A stretch of 7,474 nt of DNA from JADHUC01 sp964617665 (GTDB taxonomy: Bacteria; Planctomycetota; Planctomycetia; Pirellulales; Pirellulaceae), in NCBI GenBank assembly GCA_964617665.1, contig CAZUAH010000653.1, positions 1 through 7,474 on the forward strand, given 5' to 3'. This document shows, one piece after another, positions 1 through 7,362 of this stretch (the stretch's first letter is position 1; each line of letters begins with the position of its first letter). The position numbers were made by a program, and so were the translations under genes. The notes beneath the pieces were generated by a model that had not been told where the DNA came from, did not search any database, and was given only the letters and a program-made list of their open reading frames with translations.

Positions 1-2084
1 ACGCCCGTCCCCAGCGGCTCGACGGCGATCTGTCTTGTCTGCTGCCAAACGTTCTTGCCATCGTGCTGCAGGCACAACATCACGCCGCCGTCAAACGGCT
101 TGTCGAGGTCATTGACCACCATTACGGGAACGGCTAGCTGGGCGGACGGTTCGACTTGCTCTTGCCATAGGTCCAGGATCACACCGACCGGGGCGAATGA
201 GTCGCGGACATACCTGTAGAAAAACGGGTCGAACTCCAACGTCGCCAGATCCATGAAGTTGTCGCACGTGACTCCGTTCGGACGAAAATGGCCCAGACCA
301 CAAAAGTGCATCACGCCGGCACACTTGCGACGTGATCGCCAGAATTCGGTCATCGCCGCCAAGGTCCGGGCGTAGAAGTCGCGGTATTGCTCCACCCCGG
401 CATCCGGGCCCAGGACGCTGTCGTACACCGGGCGTGAAATCCATGTGGGCGTGCCGTCGCGATTCAACCACAGCCAGCCGTACTCGTTGATGATGTACGG
501 CGGATGGCCCCCTTGTTTCGGCCCGGTGTCGGGCACGCCCGATTCCTGCTTGAAAAGCGAAAGGCTGAATGGCCTCGGGAACTGGGGACTGCATCGATAC
601 GGATGGTATTCCGAGATGTCGGTCGGCGATTGCGTGGTACCCCAGCCGTTGTCCCAAGGGCGGTTCGACAGGTCCAGCCCGCGCACTCGGCCGATGACTT
701 CGGCCAGAACCGTGTCGTTGTTCGTTTCATTTTGTGCATCCCAAATCACAACACACGGATGGTTCCATCGTTCGCGCATCCACTGCCTGAACTCACTGGC
801 GAGACTGTCGGCAGTGATCTGGTCGGGCCAGCCGAACATCGATCCGTGCGGCCAGTTGTTGTACCAAATGGGAAACTCGTCCTGGATCAGAATCCCCTCT
901 TCGTCCGCGATTTCATACCACATCTCCGGCGGAAAGCCGATACAGTATCGCAGCGAGTTCCAATGCATGCTCTTGAATTGCCTGTGCAGTTTCCTCACCC
1001 ACTGTCGATCCCACATCGTGTCGCCGCGCAGCGGGTCCTCGGAGTAGCGGAAAACGCACACGTTCGAGCCGCGCAGATAATAGGGTTTGCCGTTGAGCAA
1101 CACGCGACCGTTGTCCGGGTCGGTCTTGAAACTCCGCATGGCGAAACGCGTCTTGTAGGCGTCGGCGCCCGTATCGACGATCAGTTCGTAGAGGAACGGA
1201 TCTTCCGGGCTCCACCAGTGCGGGTTGGCGACCTTGACCGTCGTATCCACACGGCCTTTGCCTCCCGGCCTCAGGCTAGTCGTATCAGCGATGGTCACCG
1301 GCCGGAAAGACTTGGGTTCCACGACCGACTGGCCAACGACCCGCCCGCTCTTGGCCTCCCGAACCACGGCCCGGATAGTCGGAGCGATTTCCTCTGTGCT
1401 CGTGTTGGCTAACTCGATCACCGCACGCACCGAACCGTTCTTCAGATCGGGTACCGTCTGGACATTCACCACGTGCGGCGTCGAAGTCACGATCAGTGTG
1501 ACCGAGTCATAGATCCCAGGCACATAACGAGCCTTCTCGGGATCCCAACCATCGGTCACCGACAGCGGGATCTGGGCCAGCGACGCACCGACGCGGATAA
1601 CCAACTCGTTCTCTGAACCGTCGGTCTTGATGAACGGCTTCAGGTCGAACCAGCCGGGCGTGAAGTTGAAAGAACTTGTTCCGACCTGATGCCCGTTGAG
1701 AAACACGCATGTGCCGTAGAATGCCTTGTTCACTTTGAGCAAGGCCACGTTCGATTCCGGCGCATTGATCTTGAACGTGCGTCGATACCAAAACGCCTCG
1801 CGCAAGGGGTCCGCCTTCTGCGCCCGCTCCCAAGGCACGCCCCTCTCCGCATCCGAGATCACGTTGCCCGGCGTCTCGAACGGCGGGGAAGCCAAATCCA
1901 GCAACCCGGGCACCGGCGCCTCGTGATCGAACTCTTTGGGCATCACGTCCAGCTTTCCTTCCGCAACTTGCCAAGTGCCGTCGAGGAGTATCGTCTGGCG
2001 AGCTTCCGTGACAGGCTCCGACCCCAAAGACAGGGCGCCAAGAACGGTCAGGCAAAGAACAGCCGCAAACTCATGTAATCTCAT
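1..2084 (-). CDS. Exported glycoside hydrolase family 2 protein, C-terminus cut by window edge
   Basis: This is a retaining glycoside hydrolase of clan GH-A, probably periplasmic; its substrate (beta-galactoside, beta-mannoside, beta-glucuronide or other) cannot be read from the sequence. The frame runs 694 codons from ATG 2084 to the left edge with no stop. Residues 1-22 form a signal peptide (MRLHEF, then AAVLCLTVLGALSLG). A galactose-binding jelly roll spans about 60-175 (FWYRRTF at 98-104, FLNGHQVG at 128-135). An immunoglobulin-like GH2 domain spans about 190-315 and carries the hallmark WWSPEDPFLYEL at 290-301. The TIM barrel starts near 328 (VLLNGKPYYLRG) and includes WNSLRY at 375-380 and GILIQDEFP at 397-405. 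The predicted acid/base is Glu453 in NHPCVVIWDAQNE, and the predicted nucleophile is Glu534 in IINEYGW. Residues beyond about 615 look like a further beta-sandwich. The start is supported by TAGGA eight bases upstream and by the signal peptide. Family is near certain, substrate unknown. Confidence 0.95.
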   Translation of the reverse strand, partial: MRLHEFAAVLCLTVLGALSLGSEPVTEARQTILLDGTWQVAEGKLDVMPKEFDHEAPVPGLLDLASPPFETPGNVISDAERGVPWERAQKADPLREAFWYRRTFKINAPESNVALLKVNKAFYGTCVFLNGHQVGTSSFNFTPGWFDLKPFIKTDGSENELVIRVGASLAQIPLSVTDGWDPEKARYVPGIYDSVTLIVTSTPHVVNVQTVPDLKNGSVRAVIELANTSTEEIAPTIRAVVREAKSGRVVGQSVVEPKSFRPVTIADTTSLRPGGKGRVDTTVKVANPHWWSPEDPFLYELIVDTGADAYKTRFAMRSFKTDPDNGRVLLNGKPYYLRGSNVCVFRYSEDPLRGDTMWDRQWVRKLHRQFKSMHWNSLRYCIGFPPEMWYEIADEEGILIQDEFPIWYNNWPHGSMFGWPDQITADSLASEFRQWMRERWNHPCVVIWDAQNETNNDTVLAEVIGRVRGLDLSNRPWDNGWGTTQSPTDISEYHPYRCSPQFPRPFSLSLFKQESGVPDTGPKQGGHPPYIINEYGWLWLNRDGTPTWISRPVYDSVLGPDAGVEQYRDFYARTLAAMTEFWRSRRKCAGVMHFCGLGHFRPNGVTCDNFMDLATLEFDPFFYRYVRDSFAPVGVILDLWQEQVEPSAQLAVPVMVVNDLDKPFDGGVMLCLQHDGKNVWQQTRQIAVEPLGTG

Positions 2085-2092
2085 GTTTGGGG

Positions 2093-2097
2093 TCCTA
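2093..2097 (-). promoter_or_regulatory. Putative ribosome binding site of the GH2 gene
   Basis: The minus strand reads TAGGA eight bases before ATG 2084. This is a partial Shine-Dalgarno match at normal spacing. It favours 2084 over the out-of-frame ATG at 2074. Planctomycete genes often lack strong sites, so the support is moderate. Confidence 0.5.
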
Positions 2098-2176
2098 CTG
2101 CAGTTGTTGTATTCGTAGTACGTCTTCCATGTCCGTGCCGATGGTATAAGTTCCGGCATTAAGGAATACATCGTAA

Positions 2177-2207
2177 GCCTCACGGACGAGGCACGGCAAG
2201 AGTTGCC
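2177..2207 (-). promoter_or_regulatory. Two adjacent short hairpins upstream of the GH2 gene
   Basis: Two perfect inverted repeats lie side by side about 90-120 bases upstream of the GH2 start. GCCTC (2177-2181) pairs with GAGGC (2188-2192) across six bases. GGCAA (2195-2199) pairs with TTGCC (2203-2207) across three bases. They could be operator half-sites or leader structure. Five-base arms can arise by chance, and I found no convincing -35/-10 pair that would place them relative to a transcript start. Confidence 0.25.
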
Positions 2208-2506
2208 TCCCTACAAGACAAACAAACCCTACCCAACTACAATATCACTACGCCCCGGGCGATGCCCCTTTCAACCGCCCTAGCGCCACCGCTTTCGAGC
2301 GCCGCTTACACTTTCCTCTCGATCTGGGGCATTCCTCGACGGCCAAAGTCGCACTAGCCGTAATGGCGCCCAATCTCGCGAGCAGCATCGTCTTGTCTGC
2401 CCGGAAGTTGCATTCTGTGCTTATGACGTTCACTCACCTGCGTCTCTTACCGGTGGTGGCTTATGGCCCCCTCGGGAAGATTCTGCTACCAATCGTCCGA
2501 GTTGGT

Positions 2507-2533
2507 GTCTCCAGCGGAGACGAACCGGCCGGT
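2507..2533. repeat. Short hairpin followed by a 10-base palindrome
   Basis: GTCTCC (2507-2512) and GGAGAC (2516-2521) form a perfect six-base stem around the loop AGC. Two bases later comes the self-complementary ACCGGCCGGT (2524-2533). Neither is followed by a T-run on either strand, so an ordinary intrinsic terminator is unlikely. The function is unknown. The symmetry is seen directly; any role is inference. Confidence 0.4.
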
Positions 2534-2589
2534 CGTAGACACACACAAGGCAGTTTTCGCAGCAAATCCACCAACTAAAGGTAACGGCG

Positions 2590-2665
2590 CAACTGCACCA
2601 AATGGCGGGCACACGTGCAGTCAGGATGCGAGAAGGCCGCCATCTCTCCATGTGAGGTGCAGTTG
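2590..2665. repeat. Nested imperfect inverted repeat, possible structured element
   Basis: An outer pair of perfect 10-base arms, CAACTGCACC (2590-2599) and GGTGCAGTTG (2656-2665), encloses an inner 7-base pair, ATGGCGG (2602-2608) and CCGCCAT (2637-2643). A 28-base centre contains the palindrome CACGTG (2612-2617). The arms nest correctly and would fold as one long hairpin with an asymmetric internal loop in either transcript. It could be a small RNA, a miniature repeat or a regulator site. No coding frame explains the symmetry. Confidence 0.45.
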
Positions 2666-2848
2666 TCTCCATTGTGACTGCAGTGCCGGCGGTGGGCAAT
2701 TGGAGCATTGAGCATCGAGATGGGCGTGGCATGTGTCGCCACACGAACTACCATTCGTTACACAGGACGACAACACCGACGCATCGAAGCTGTAGGAACC
2801 ATGCCTGCCAGAAAGGTCCCTTTGTCGAAACTTCTCACACCCCTCGGC

Positions 2849-3460
2849 TCAGCCACGCGATTCGGGGAGCAAATCAGGTCGCACTTGGTGCACGACGTCC
2901 AGAATGGCCCGGTCAAAGTCGTTCAACTCGACTGGCGCGTCAGTTGGTCTCGTATCAAGGATCTTGAACAGACCTAGCATGCCCTGATCGAAACGAAGCT
3001 TCACCGCCTCAATCGATTGGCCTTGCTCTAAAGGGTTGCGAGCAAAGAAGCAGCCGTCCCTCATCGCTGCAAGATCCTCCTCCTTGTACCGCTCGATCAC
3101 GTGCTCCGGAGTATCTGGCGGGTTTACCAGATGGTACCGCTTGGCCACAAGAATCCGTTCGATGGAAATCCCGAACGTCTGGGAGAAGACGTTGTTGGCA
3201 TACGCGATAGCCTCGTTGCGGCCTTGGTACTCTGTGTACCACACGGCCACATCGGCTTGCCGGTCTAGGAACTGTCGAGCTGATTCAATGGTATTCATTT
3301 GGTGGTCAGGAATCCTGCGTTTCCACCAATCTAGCCGTGGCGAACGCAGGGTGCAATTCTGCGGGAATCGGTTTTCCTGGCGAGGTGCGCCTGTAAAGGT
3401 ATGGCCGCCATGCCGCACTGCCCATCGCACACAGTCTCGAATCATCTTGTTTCGCTCCAT
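2849..3460 (-). CDS. Small PAS-like domain protein, start uncertain
   Basis: This encodes 203 residues from ATG 3460, or 149 from the in-frame ATG 3298. The part from Met55 onward looks like a lone PAS-type sensory or ligand-binding fold: AVWYTEY, then IAYANNVFSQTFG (typical of the PAS N-terminal strand and helix), a central helical stretch with RYHLVNPPDTPEHVIERYKEEDLAAM, and a C-terminal strand region VKLRFDQGMLGLFKIL. No kinase, cyclase, helix-turn-helix or membrane segment follows, and there is no signal peptide, so a cytoplasmic role is likely. The first 54 residues are basic and unlike the PAS part. They may be noncoding, since the open frame also continues upstream of 3460. Neither start has a clear Shine-Dalgarno site. 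The stop TGA is at 2849-2851. The PAS assignment rests on sequence resemblance only, and ligand and partner are unknown. Confidence 0.68.
   Translation of the reverse strand: MERNKMIRDCVRWAVRHGGHTFTGAPRQENRFPQNCTLRSPRLDWWKRRIPDHQMNTIESARQFLDRQADVAVWYTEYQGRNEAIAYANNVFSQTFGISIERILVAKRYHLVNPPDTPEHVIERYKEEDLAAMRDGCFFARNPLEQGQSIEAVKLRFDQGMLGLFKILDTRPTDAPVELNDFDRAILDVVHQVRPDLLPESRG
3299..3329. repeat. Inverted repeat touching the alternative PAS-gene start codon
   Basis: Arms TTGGTGG (3299-3305) and CCACCAA (3323-3329) enclose a second palindrome, CAGGA-A-TCCTG (3307-3317). On the minus strand the outer arm ends directly against ATG 3298. If translation starts at 3298, the hairpin would sit where the ribosome binds or mark an operator. 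If it starts at 3460, the repeat lies inside coding sequence. The symmetry is directly visible; the role is inference. Confidence 0.45.
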
Positions 3461-3471
3461 TTTCCCGTAAC

Positions 3472-3488
3472 CGTCGACGCCTTCGACG
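3472..3488 (-). terminator. Weak hairpin after the dehydrogenase gene
   Basis: CGTCGA (3472-3477) and TCGACG (3483-3488) form a perfect six-base stem with a five-base loop, 33 bases past the stop codon at 3522-3524. No T-run follows on the minus strand, so it is not a canonical intrinsic terminator. It could attenuate read-through into the PAS-like gene or be chance. Confidence 0.22.
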
Positions 3489-3521
3489 TGTTCGAGCCGC
3501 TGGTGAAGTACACCGTTTCTG

Positions 3522-6500
3522 CTACCGCGTTTCCACGGTCAACGCCATTACGATCGGCGACGTTGGGTCGTTGCCCTTGGCGAGTTCGATCTCTCGGATC
3601 ACTTCAGCACGACGCGGGTGAATCGTCAGATAGCGGACCTGTTGCGTGCGCAACGCAAAGGCGAATTGCGATTTCGGTACGTCGACCCGGCGGATGTAGT
3701 CGGCGAAATGAACACCGTTTTCCAATGAATGGTCTTCCGTCTGATTGTCGGCGTAATGCAGTCGGATGGTCATCGAAACCGTTTTCTCTTTCCACGCGGG
3801 ATAACCCCAACCGCTGACGCCGCTCAGCAAATGCACGGCTCGGGCGGCGGTATTACAGGGCACCCGGACCGACTTGGGCATGCGCGGCGGCAGCACACCC
3901 CGTGGCCCGTGCAACAGGATGATATTGGGCGTGGACCGCCCGCGGGGGTCAACCAACTGGAATGGCACGTCGGCGAACGTCTTCGGCCCCCAATCGGCAA
4001 AGACCATCATGTCGGCCGCGCGATCCGAGTCGTCGCGCGTGGTAAACAGCCCTCGCGTGCTCACGGCGGTCGCCGTCGCCGCCAGCGGCAGCGGTACGTG
4101 AGCGCCCTTGGCCGCGAGAAACTCCAACAAGTCGACCATACCCCCGTCATCGATCTGCTTCTCGAAACCGTCGGGCATGATCGATTTGCGCGTTGCTACG
4201 AACTCGTCGATCTCCTCCCGCAGCACAATGTGTTTCTTGCCTTCGGTGTCGCGGAGTTCGATCGTGGTCTTTGTCTCGGAGGCCAGCATACCCGACCGTA
4301 TGAGGCCGTCGTCGGTCACCACGGTGTAGGCCCGATACGTGCCCGCCAGATTGCGGCTCGGGTCGAGGACCTGCGTGAGCAATTCCTGTTTGGGGTGGAC
4401 CGACATGCCGGTCAGGTCCGGCCCGATCCGTTCGCCTTCGCCGCTGTGGACGTGGCACTTGGAACAGTGTTTCGTGTACACCTCTTTGCCGCGGACGACG
4501 TCGCCGGTTTTGTCGGCAAGTGCGAGTTTCGCTTCGAGTACCTTCTCTCGGTCTTTGTCGGGCAGTCCGCCACCCTTGGCCAACAGCTTCGTCGCCCGGC
4601 GCCGCACGTCTTTGTTCGGATGCGCGGAGAGCAATTGTGTCTGCTCGAGCGACAAATCGGAAATCGTCATTTGCCCCGATTCAACCGAATCGAGCAGCGT
4701 GCCTGTCCATTCCGGCCGGCTCATCAACACGCGGATGGCGGCGTCCCGGACGCCCGGCGTGAGGCCGGCGACGCCATCGACGATGATCCGAGGTGTCCCC
4801 GCGGCTTGACTCTCGCGGAGTGATTCGATCAGGCCCGTGGCCAGCTCCGGCGGCGTGCGGGGTGTCACCAGTCGAATTAGCTTGCCCGCGAGATCCTCAT
4901 CGCGCGGTTGAAATGCGACAAGCTGCCGAGCGGCCTCCCCGCGCATCGTCTCGTCCGCCTTCTCGTCGGTGACCGTCGCAAGCAGCGATTGGACGACCTC
5001 TGCCACATGCTGCTCCAACTCGTCTCCGCCCCACGAGACGGCGAGCTTGATCAGTTGCCCTTTAGCAGCCGGCGGGAGCGACGTAAGCAATTTGCCCACG
5101 GCCTGTTGTGCATCGGCCGAAAGCGTTGGCTGATGATCGGCCGGCCAGCCCTTGGCGAAACCCTGCAGGATGGCCGTCGCGGCATCGACGTTGGCATCGG
5201 CCAGGGCGGCAATCAACGCGTTTGTTCTCGGATCCCCGCCGCCGCGGGCGTAATGCTCCGCGACGACCGCTATCGTGCCGAGCGCCTTCTGTGGCACGCG
5301 CTTCGTCCGCGATATTCGTGTCAGAAACTGAGCGGCGTGCGCGGCGGCGGCGCTGGTGGCCGCGTCGGGAATCCAGCGATCGGCTTGGTTGCGTTCGTCT
5401 TCGAGCGAAGCGACGACCGCTTCGGCGGCGGAGTCGTTGGCGGGCACTTCCGAGAGCGCGAGCAACGCTGCCATGCGCACGTGAGCGTCGCTGTCGCGGA
5501 CCGAGCCTGCTTTGAGTATCGCGATCAACGACGCCTCGTCGCGCGGGATCACCTTCAGCGCGTTGCGACGCACGCCCGCCGACGGATGGCGTAGCGCACC
5601 CACTGCCACGGCGACGGCGGCGGAGTCCGATTCGGCCAACGCGCCAAGTCCGTGCATCGTCCACAGGGCGTGGATCGCGCCCACGTTCAGTCCGATCTCG
5701 TCGACGCTCGTGTCTTTGACCAGCTCCATCAGCAGCGGCACGACATTGCGCTCCGCCCGTTCGACCAACAGCCGCTGGGCGTGTTTTCGCCACAGCATGT
5801 TGGGATGCCGTAACGCTGCGACCAGTTCCGTTGGCGAGGCACCGGCCAGCGAGAACGGTCGTTTGGCCGGGGCGGCCTCGTACACCACGCGGTAGATGCG
5901 GGCATGGCGTTTGTCCCGCAGCTCGGTTTCGTAGGCGTTTCCTTTGCCGGTCTTGAAGCCGACCGGCGTGGGATTGTGCTGCACGATGTAGTTGTACCAG
6001 TCGATAATCCAGACGTGCCCATCCGGTCCGACCTCGGCCATGATCGGCGCCGACCATTCGTCGTCGCTGGCCAGCAGATTGAACGGATTGTGCGAGCGGA
6101 AGTCGGTACCGTCGCGCTGGAGCACAAACACGCCTGTCAAATGCCCTGTGGGCCCGTTGACCAGTGCCGTGCGGTTCCAATACTCCGGCGGATAAGTGCG
6201 AGCCGTGTACAGAGCGTGCCCGGCCCCGGACGTGTATCCGCCGTGGCAGTCGACCTGCCGGATTCTGTCGGTAATCGGCTTGAACAGGTGCGTGTCGGCG
6301 ATTCCGCCCAGTACGCTCGACGACCAGCCGCGGACCCGTTCGTAATAGCGGTTGGCAATCGGCATGTAAACGCTCGGGTTGCGGTTGGCGGTCGAGCCGA
6401 ACAATAGACCTTCCTCACTGAACCCGACTCCCCACGAGTTGTTGTTCGTGTTGCGGACGAATTCCAGCCGCACTGCGGTCGGATCGGCGTCCGTCTTATC

Positions 6501-7337
6501 ACCGGCGCTGCCGTTCACTTGAAACCGATAGAATCCCATCTTGAACGAATGCTTCTCGCCGCCCACGGTGCCGTTGAACCCAGAGTATCCCACGATGCCC
6601 CAGTACCAATTGTCCAGCCCGAAGTGCAAGTTGCTGGGCCCGGCATGGGTGTCGTTGATACCCCAGCCACCGAACAGTTCACGGCGGACATCGGCCACGT
6701 CGTCGCCATCTGTGTCCTTCAGAAATAGCGTGTAAGGAGCCTGCGTGACAATAACGCCGCCGTGAGCAAAGGTCAGACTCGTGGGGATGCTCAGCTTCTC
6801 GGCGAACACGGTGAACTTATCCGCCCGTCCGTCGCCGTCTGTGTCTTCGCAAATGCGGATGCGGTCGCGACCCTGGCCTGGAGGCTGCATATCGTTGGGG
6901 TAGTCGACCGTCTCGGCGATCCACAGCCGTCCTCGCTCGTCCCAATTCAAGCAGATCGCCTTGCCAATATCCGGCTCGGCCGCGAACAACTCAACGCGAA
7001 ACCCGACCGGCGTCACCGTGTGCCGCATCGACTCGGCGGGTGACAAGGGCAGTTGCATACGGTTCCATTGCCCGTCGCCTCGCCGCGCTCCGTCTGGAGG
7101 ATAGTACGCAATCTTCGCTTCCACATATTCGAACGGTTTCACATCCGTTCGTCGCGGCGTCGTCTGCGGGACGGGAAAGGGCGGTCGCTCGGCGGTCGGC
7201 GCACCGGCCTCTTCCGCCGCGCCGGCAACCACTGCCAAATGAGCAAAACACAACAGGGAGCTCGCTGCCAAAACTCGAACAACGGAGGCGGCGCTGCGTT
7301 GTGTTGCTGACGCCCTTCTAAACACGAATGTTCGCAT
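3522..7337 (-). CDS. Exported PVC-type membrane-bound dehydrogenase with HEAT repeats, heme c domain and C-terminal beta-sandwich
   Basis: This 1271-residue protein probably acts in the periplasm as a sugar- or alcohol-dehydrogenase-like redox enzyme that passes electrons to its own heme. The substrate is unknown. Residues 1-41 are a signal peptide: an Arg-rich start, a hydrophobic core near 19-38, and likely cleavage around AGA-AEE. The Pirellula/Verrucomicrobium N-terminal dehydrogenase propeller spans about 105-490, with ELFAAEPDIGKAI at 116-128, GRLWIAETVDYPND at 136-149, and two calcium-loop-like motifs, DTDGDGRAD (165-173) and DTDGDDVAD (208-216). HEAT-like helices cover about 500-925, beginning LRHPNMLWRKHAQRLL. 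The heme c domain spans about 945-1077: Cys958, Cys961 and His962 form the CxxCH motif, and Met1054 in SIMPDGF is the likely distal ligand. Residues about 1105-1271 form a predicted galactose-binding-like sandwich (IRLHYADNQTEDH, NGVHFADYI). No other Met lies before the signal core, which supports the start; the ribosome site is weak. The frame is intact. Confidence 0.95.
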   Translation of the reverse strand: MRTFVFRRASATQRSAASVVRVLAASSLLCFAHLAVVAGAAEEAGAPTAERPPFPVPQTTPRRTDVKPFEYVEAKIAYYPPDGARRGDGQWNRMQLPLSPAESMRHTVTPVGFRVELFAAEPDIGKAICLNWDERGRLWIAETVDYPNDMQPPGQGRDRIRICEDTDGDGRADKFTVFAEKLSIPTSLTFAHGGVIVTQAPYTLFLKDTDGDDVADVRRELFGGWGINDTHAGPSNLHFGLDNWYWGIVGYSGFNGTVGGEKHSFKMGFYRFQVNGSAGDKTDADPTAVRLEFVRNTNNNSWGVGFSEEGLLFGSTANRNPSVYMPIANRYYERVRGWSSSVLGGIADTHLFKPITDRIRQVDCHGGYTSGAGHALYTARTYPPEYWNRTALVNGPTGHLTGVFVLQRDGTDFRSHNPFNLLASDDEWSAPIMAEVGPDGHVWIIDWYNYIVQHNPTPVGFKTGKGNAYETELRDKRHARIYRVVYEAAPAKRPFSLAGASPTELVAALRHPNMLWRKHAQRLLVERAERNVVPLLMELVKDTSVDEIGLNVGAIHALWTMHGLGALAESDSAAVAVAVGALRHPSAGVRRNALKVIPRDEASLIAILKAGSVRDSDAHVRMAALLALSEVPANDSAAEAVVASLEDERNQADRWIPDAATSAAAAHAAQFLTRISRTKRVPQKALGTIAVVAEHYARGGGDPRTNALIAALADANVDAATAILQGFAKGWPADHQPTLSADAQQAVGKLLTSLPPAAKGQLIKLAVSWGGDELEQHVAEVVQSLLATVTDEKADETMRGEAARQLVAFQPRDEDLAGKLIRLVTPRTPPELATGLIESLRESQAAGTPRIIVDGVAGLTPGVRDAAIRVLMSRPEWTGTLLDSVESGQMTISDLSLEQTQLLSAHPNKDVRRRATKLLAKGGGLPDKDREKVLEAKLALADKTGDVVRGKEVYTKHCSKCHVHSGEGERIGPDLTGMSVHPKQELLTQVLDPSRNLAGTYRAYTVVTDDGLIRSGMLASETKTTIELRDTEGKKHIVLREEIDEFVATRKSIMPDGFEKQIDDGGMVDLLEFLAAKGAHVPLPLAATATAVSTRGLFTTRDDSDRAADMMVFADWGPKTFADVPFQLVDPRGRSTPNIILLHGPRGVLPPRMPKSVRVPCNTAARAVHLLSGVSGWGYPAWKEKTVSMTIRLHYADNQTEDHSLENGVHFADYIRRVDVPKSQFAFALRTQQVRYLTIHPRRAEVIREIELAKGNDPTSPIVMALTVETR

Positions 7338-7362
7338 GGTAGATCACAAAGTTGCAGGATGA

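Larger units (their letters stand above)
2085..2848. other. Intergenic region of 764 bases with no supported gene
   Basis: This gap separates the GH2 gene from the PAS-like gene. Open frames of 60-104 codons exist on both strands, but their translations show no family motif, no credible ribosome site and erratic composition, so I call none of them. I saw no tRNA, rRNA or transposase remnant. The gap does hold several inverted repeats, at 2177-2207, 2507-2521, 2524-2533 and 2590-2665. Its left part presumably carries the GH2 promoter. The length suggests that the GH2 gene is transcribed separately from the two genes to its right. Confidence 0.7.

Noticed and set aside
445..1412. Long plus-strand open frames of 200 and 302 codons
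   Set aside because: They lie antisense to the GH2 gene, whose minus-strand frame shows clear family motifs throughout. Their translations have no recognisable domain.
2052..2054. Lipoprotein signal at Cys11 of the GH2 protein
   Set aside because: The residues before Cys11 (AVL) do not fit a lipobox, which needs a small residue at -1. The Cys sits inside the hydrophobic core of an ordinary signal peptide.
2248..2433. 61-codon minus-strand frame in the gap upstream of GH2
   Set aside because: It has no Shine-Dalgarno site and no family resemblance, and the C-terminus is basic and low in information. A real small protein cannot be excluded, but nothing supports one.
2812..2823. AAAGG/CCTTT symmetry just past the PAS-like gene as a terminator
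   Set aside because: The five-base stem leaves only a two-base loop and is A/T-rich at its base, and no T-run follows on the minus strand.
2708..2977. 89-codon plus-strand frame
   Set aside because: It runs antisense into the 3' end of the PAS-like gene and has no recognisable motif.
3729..4823. Plus-strand open frame of 364 codons
   Set aside because: It is entirely antisense to the heme and C-terminal parts of the dehydrogenase. Its Arg-, Gly- and His-rich translation looks like a GC-rich shadow frame.
5062..6180. Minus-strand open frame of 372 codons
   Set aside because: It overlaps the dehydrogenase in another frame on the same strand. Its very Arg-rich, low-complexity translation lacks any domain.
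7296..7337. Twin-arginine export signal in the dehydrogenase
   Set aside because: The Arg pair at residues 7-8 is followed by ASA, not the FLK-like residues of a Tat motif. An ordinary Sec signal fits better.
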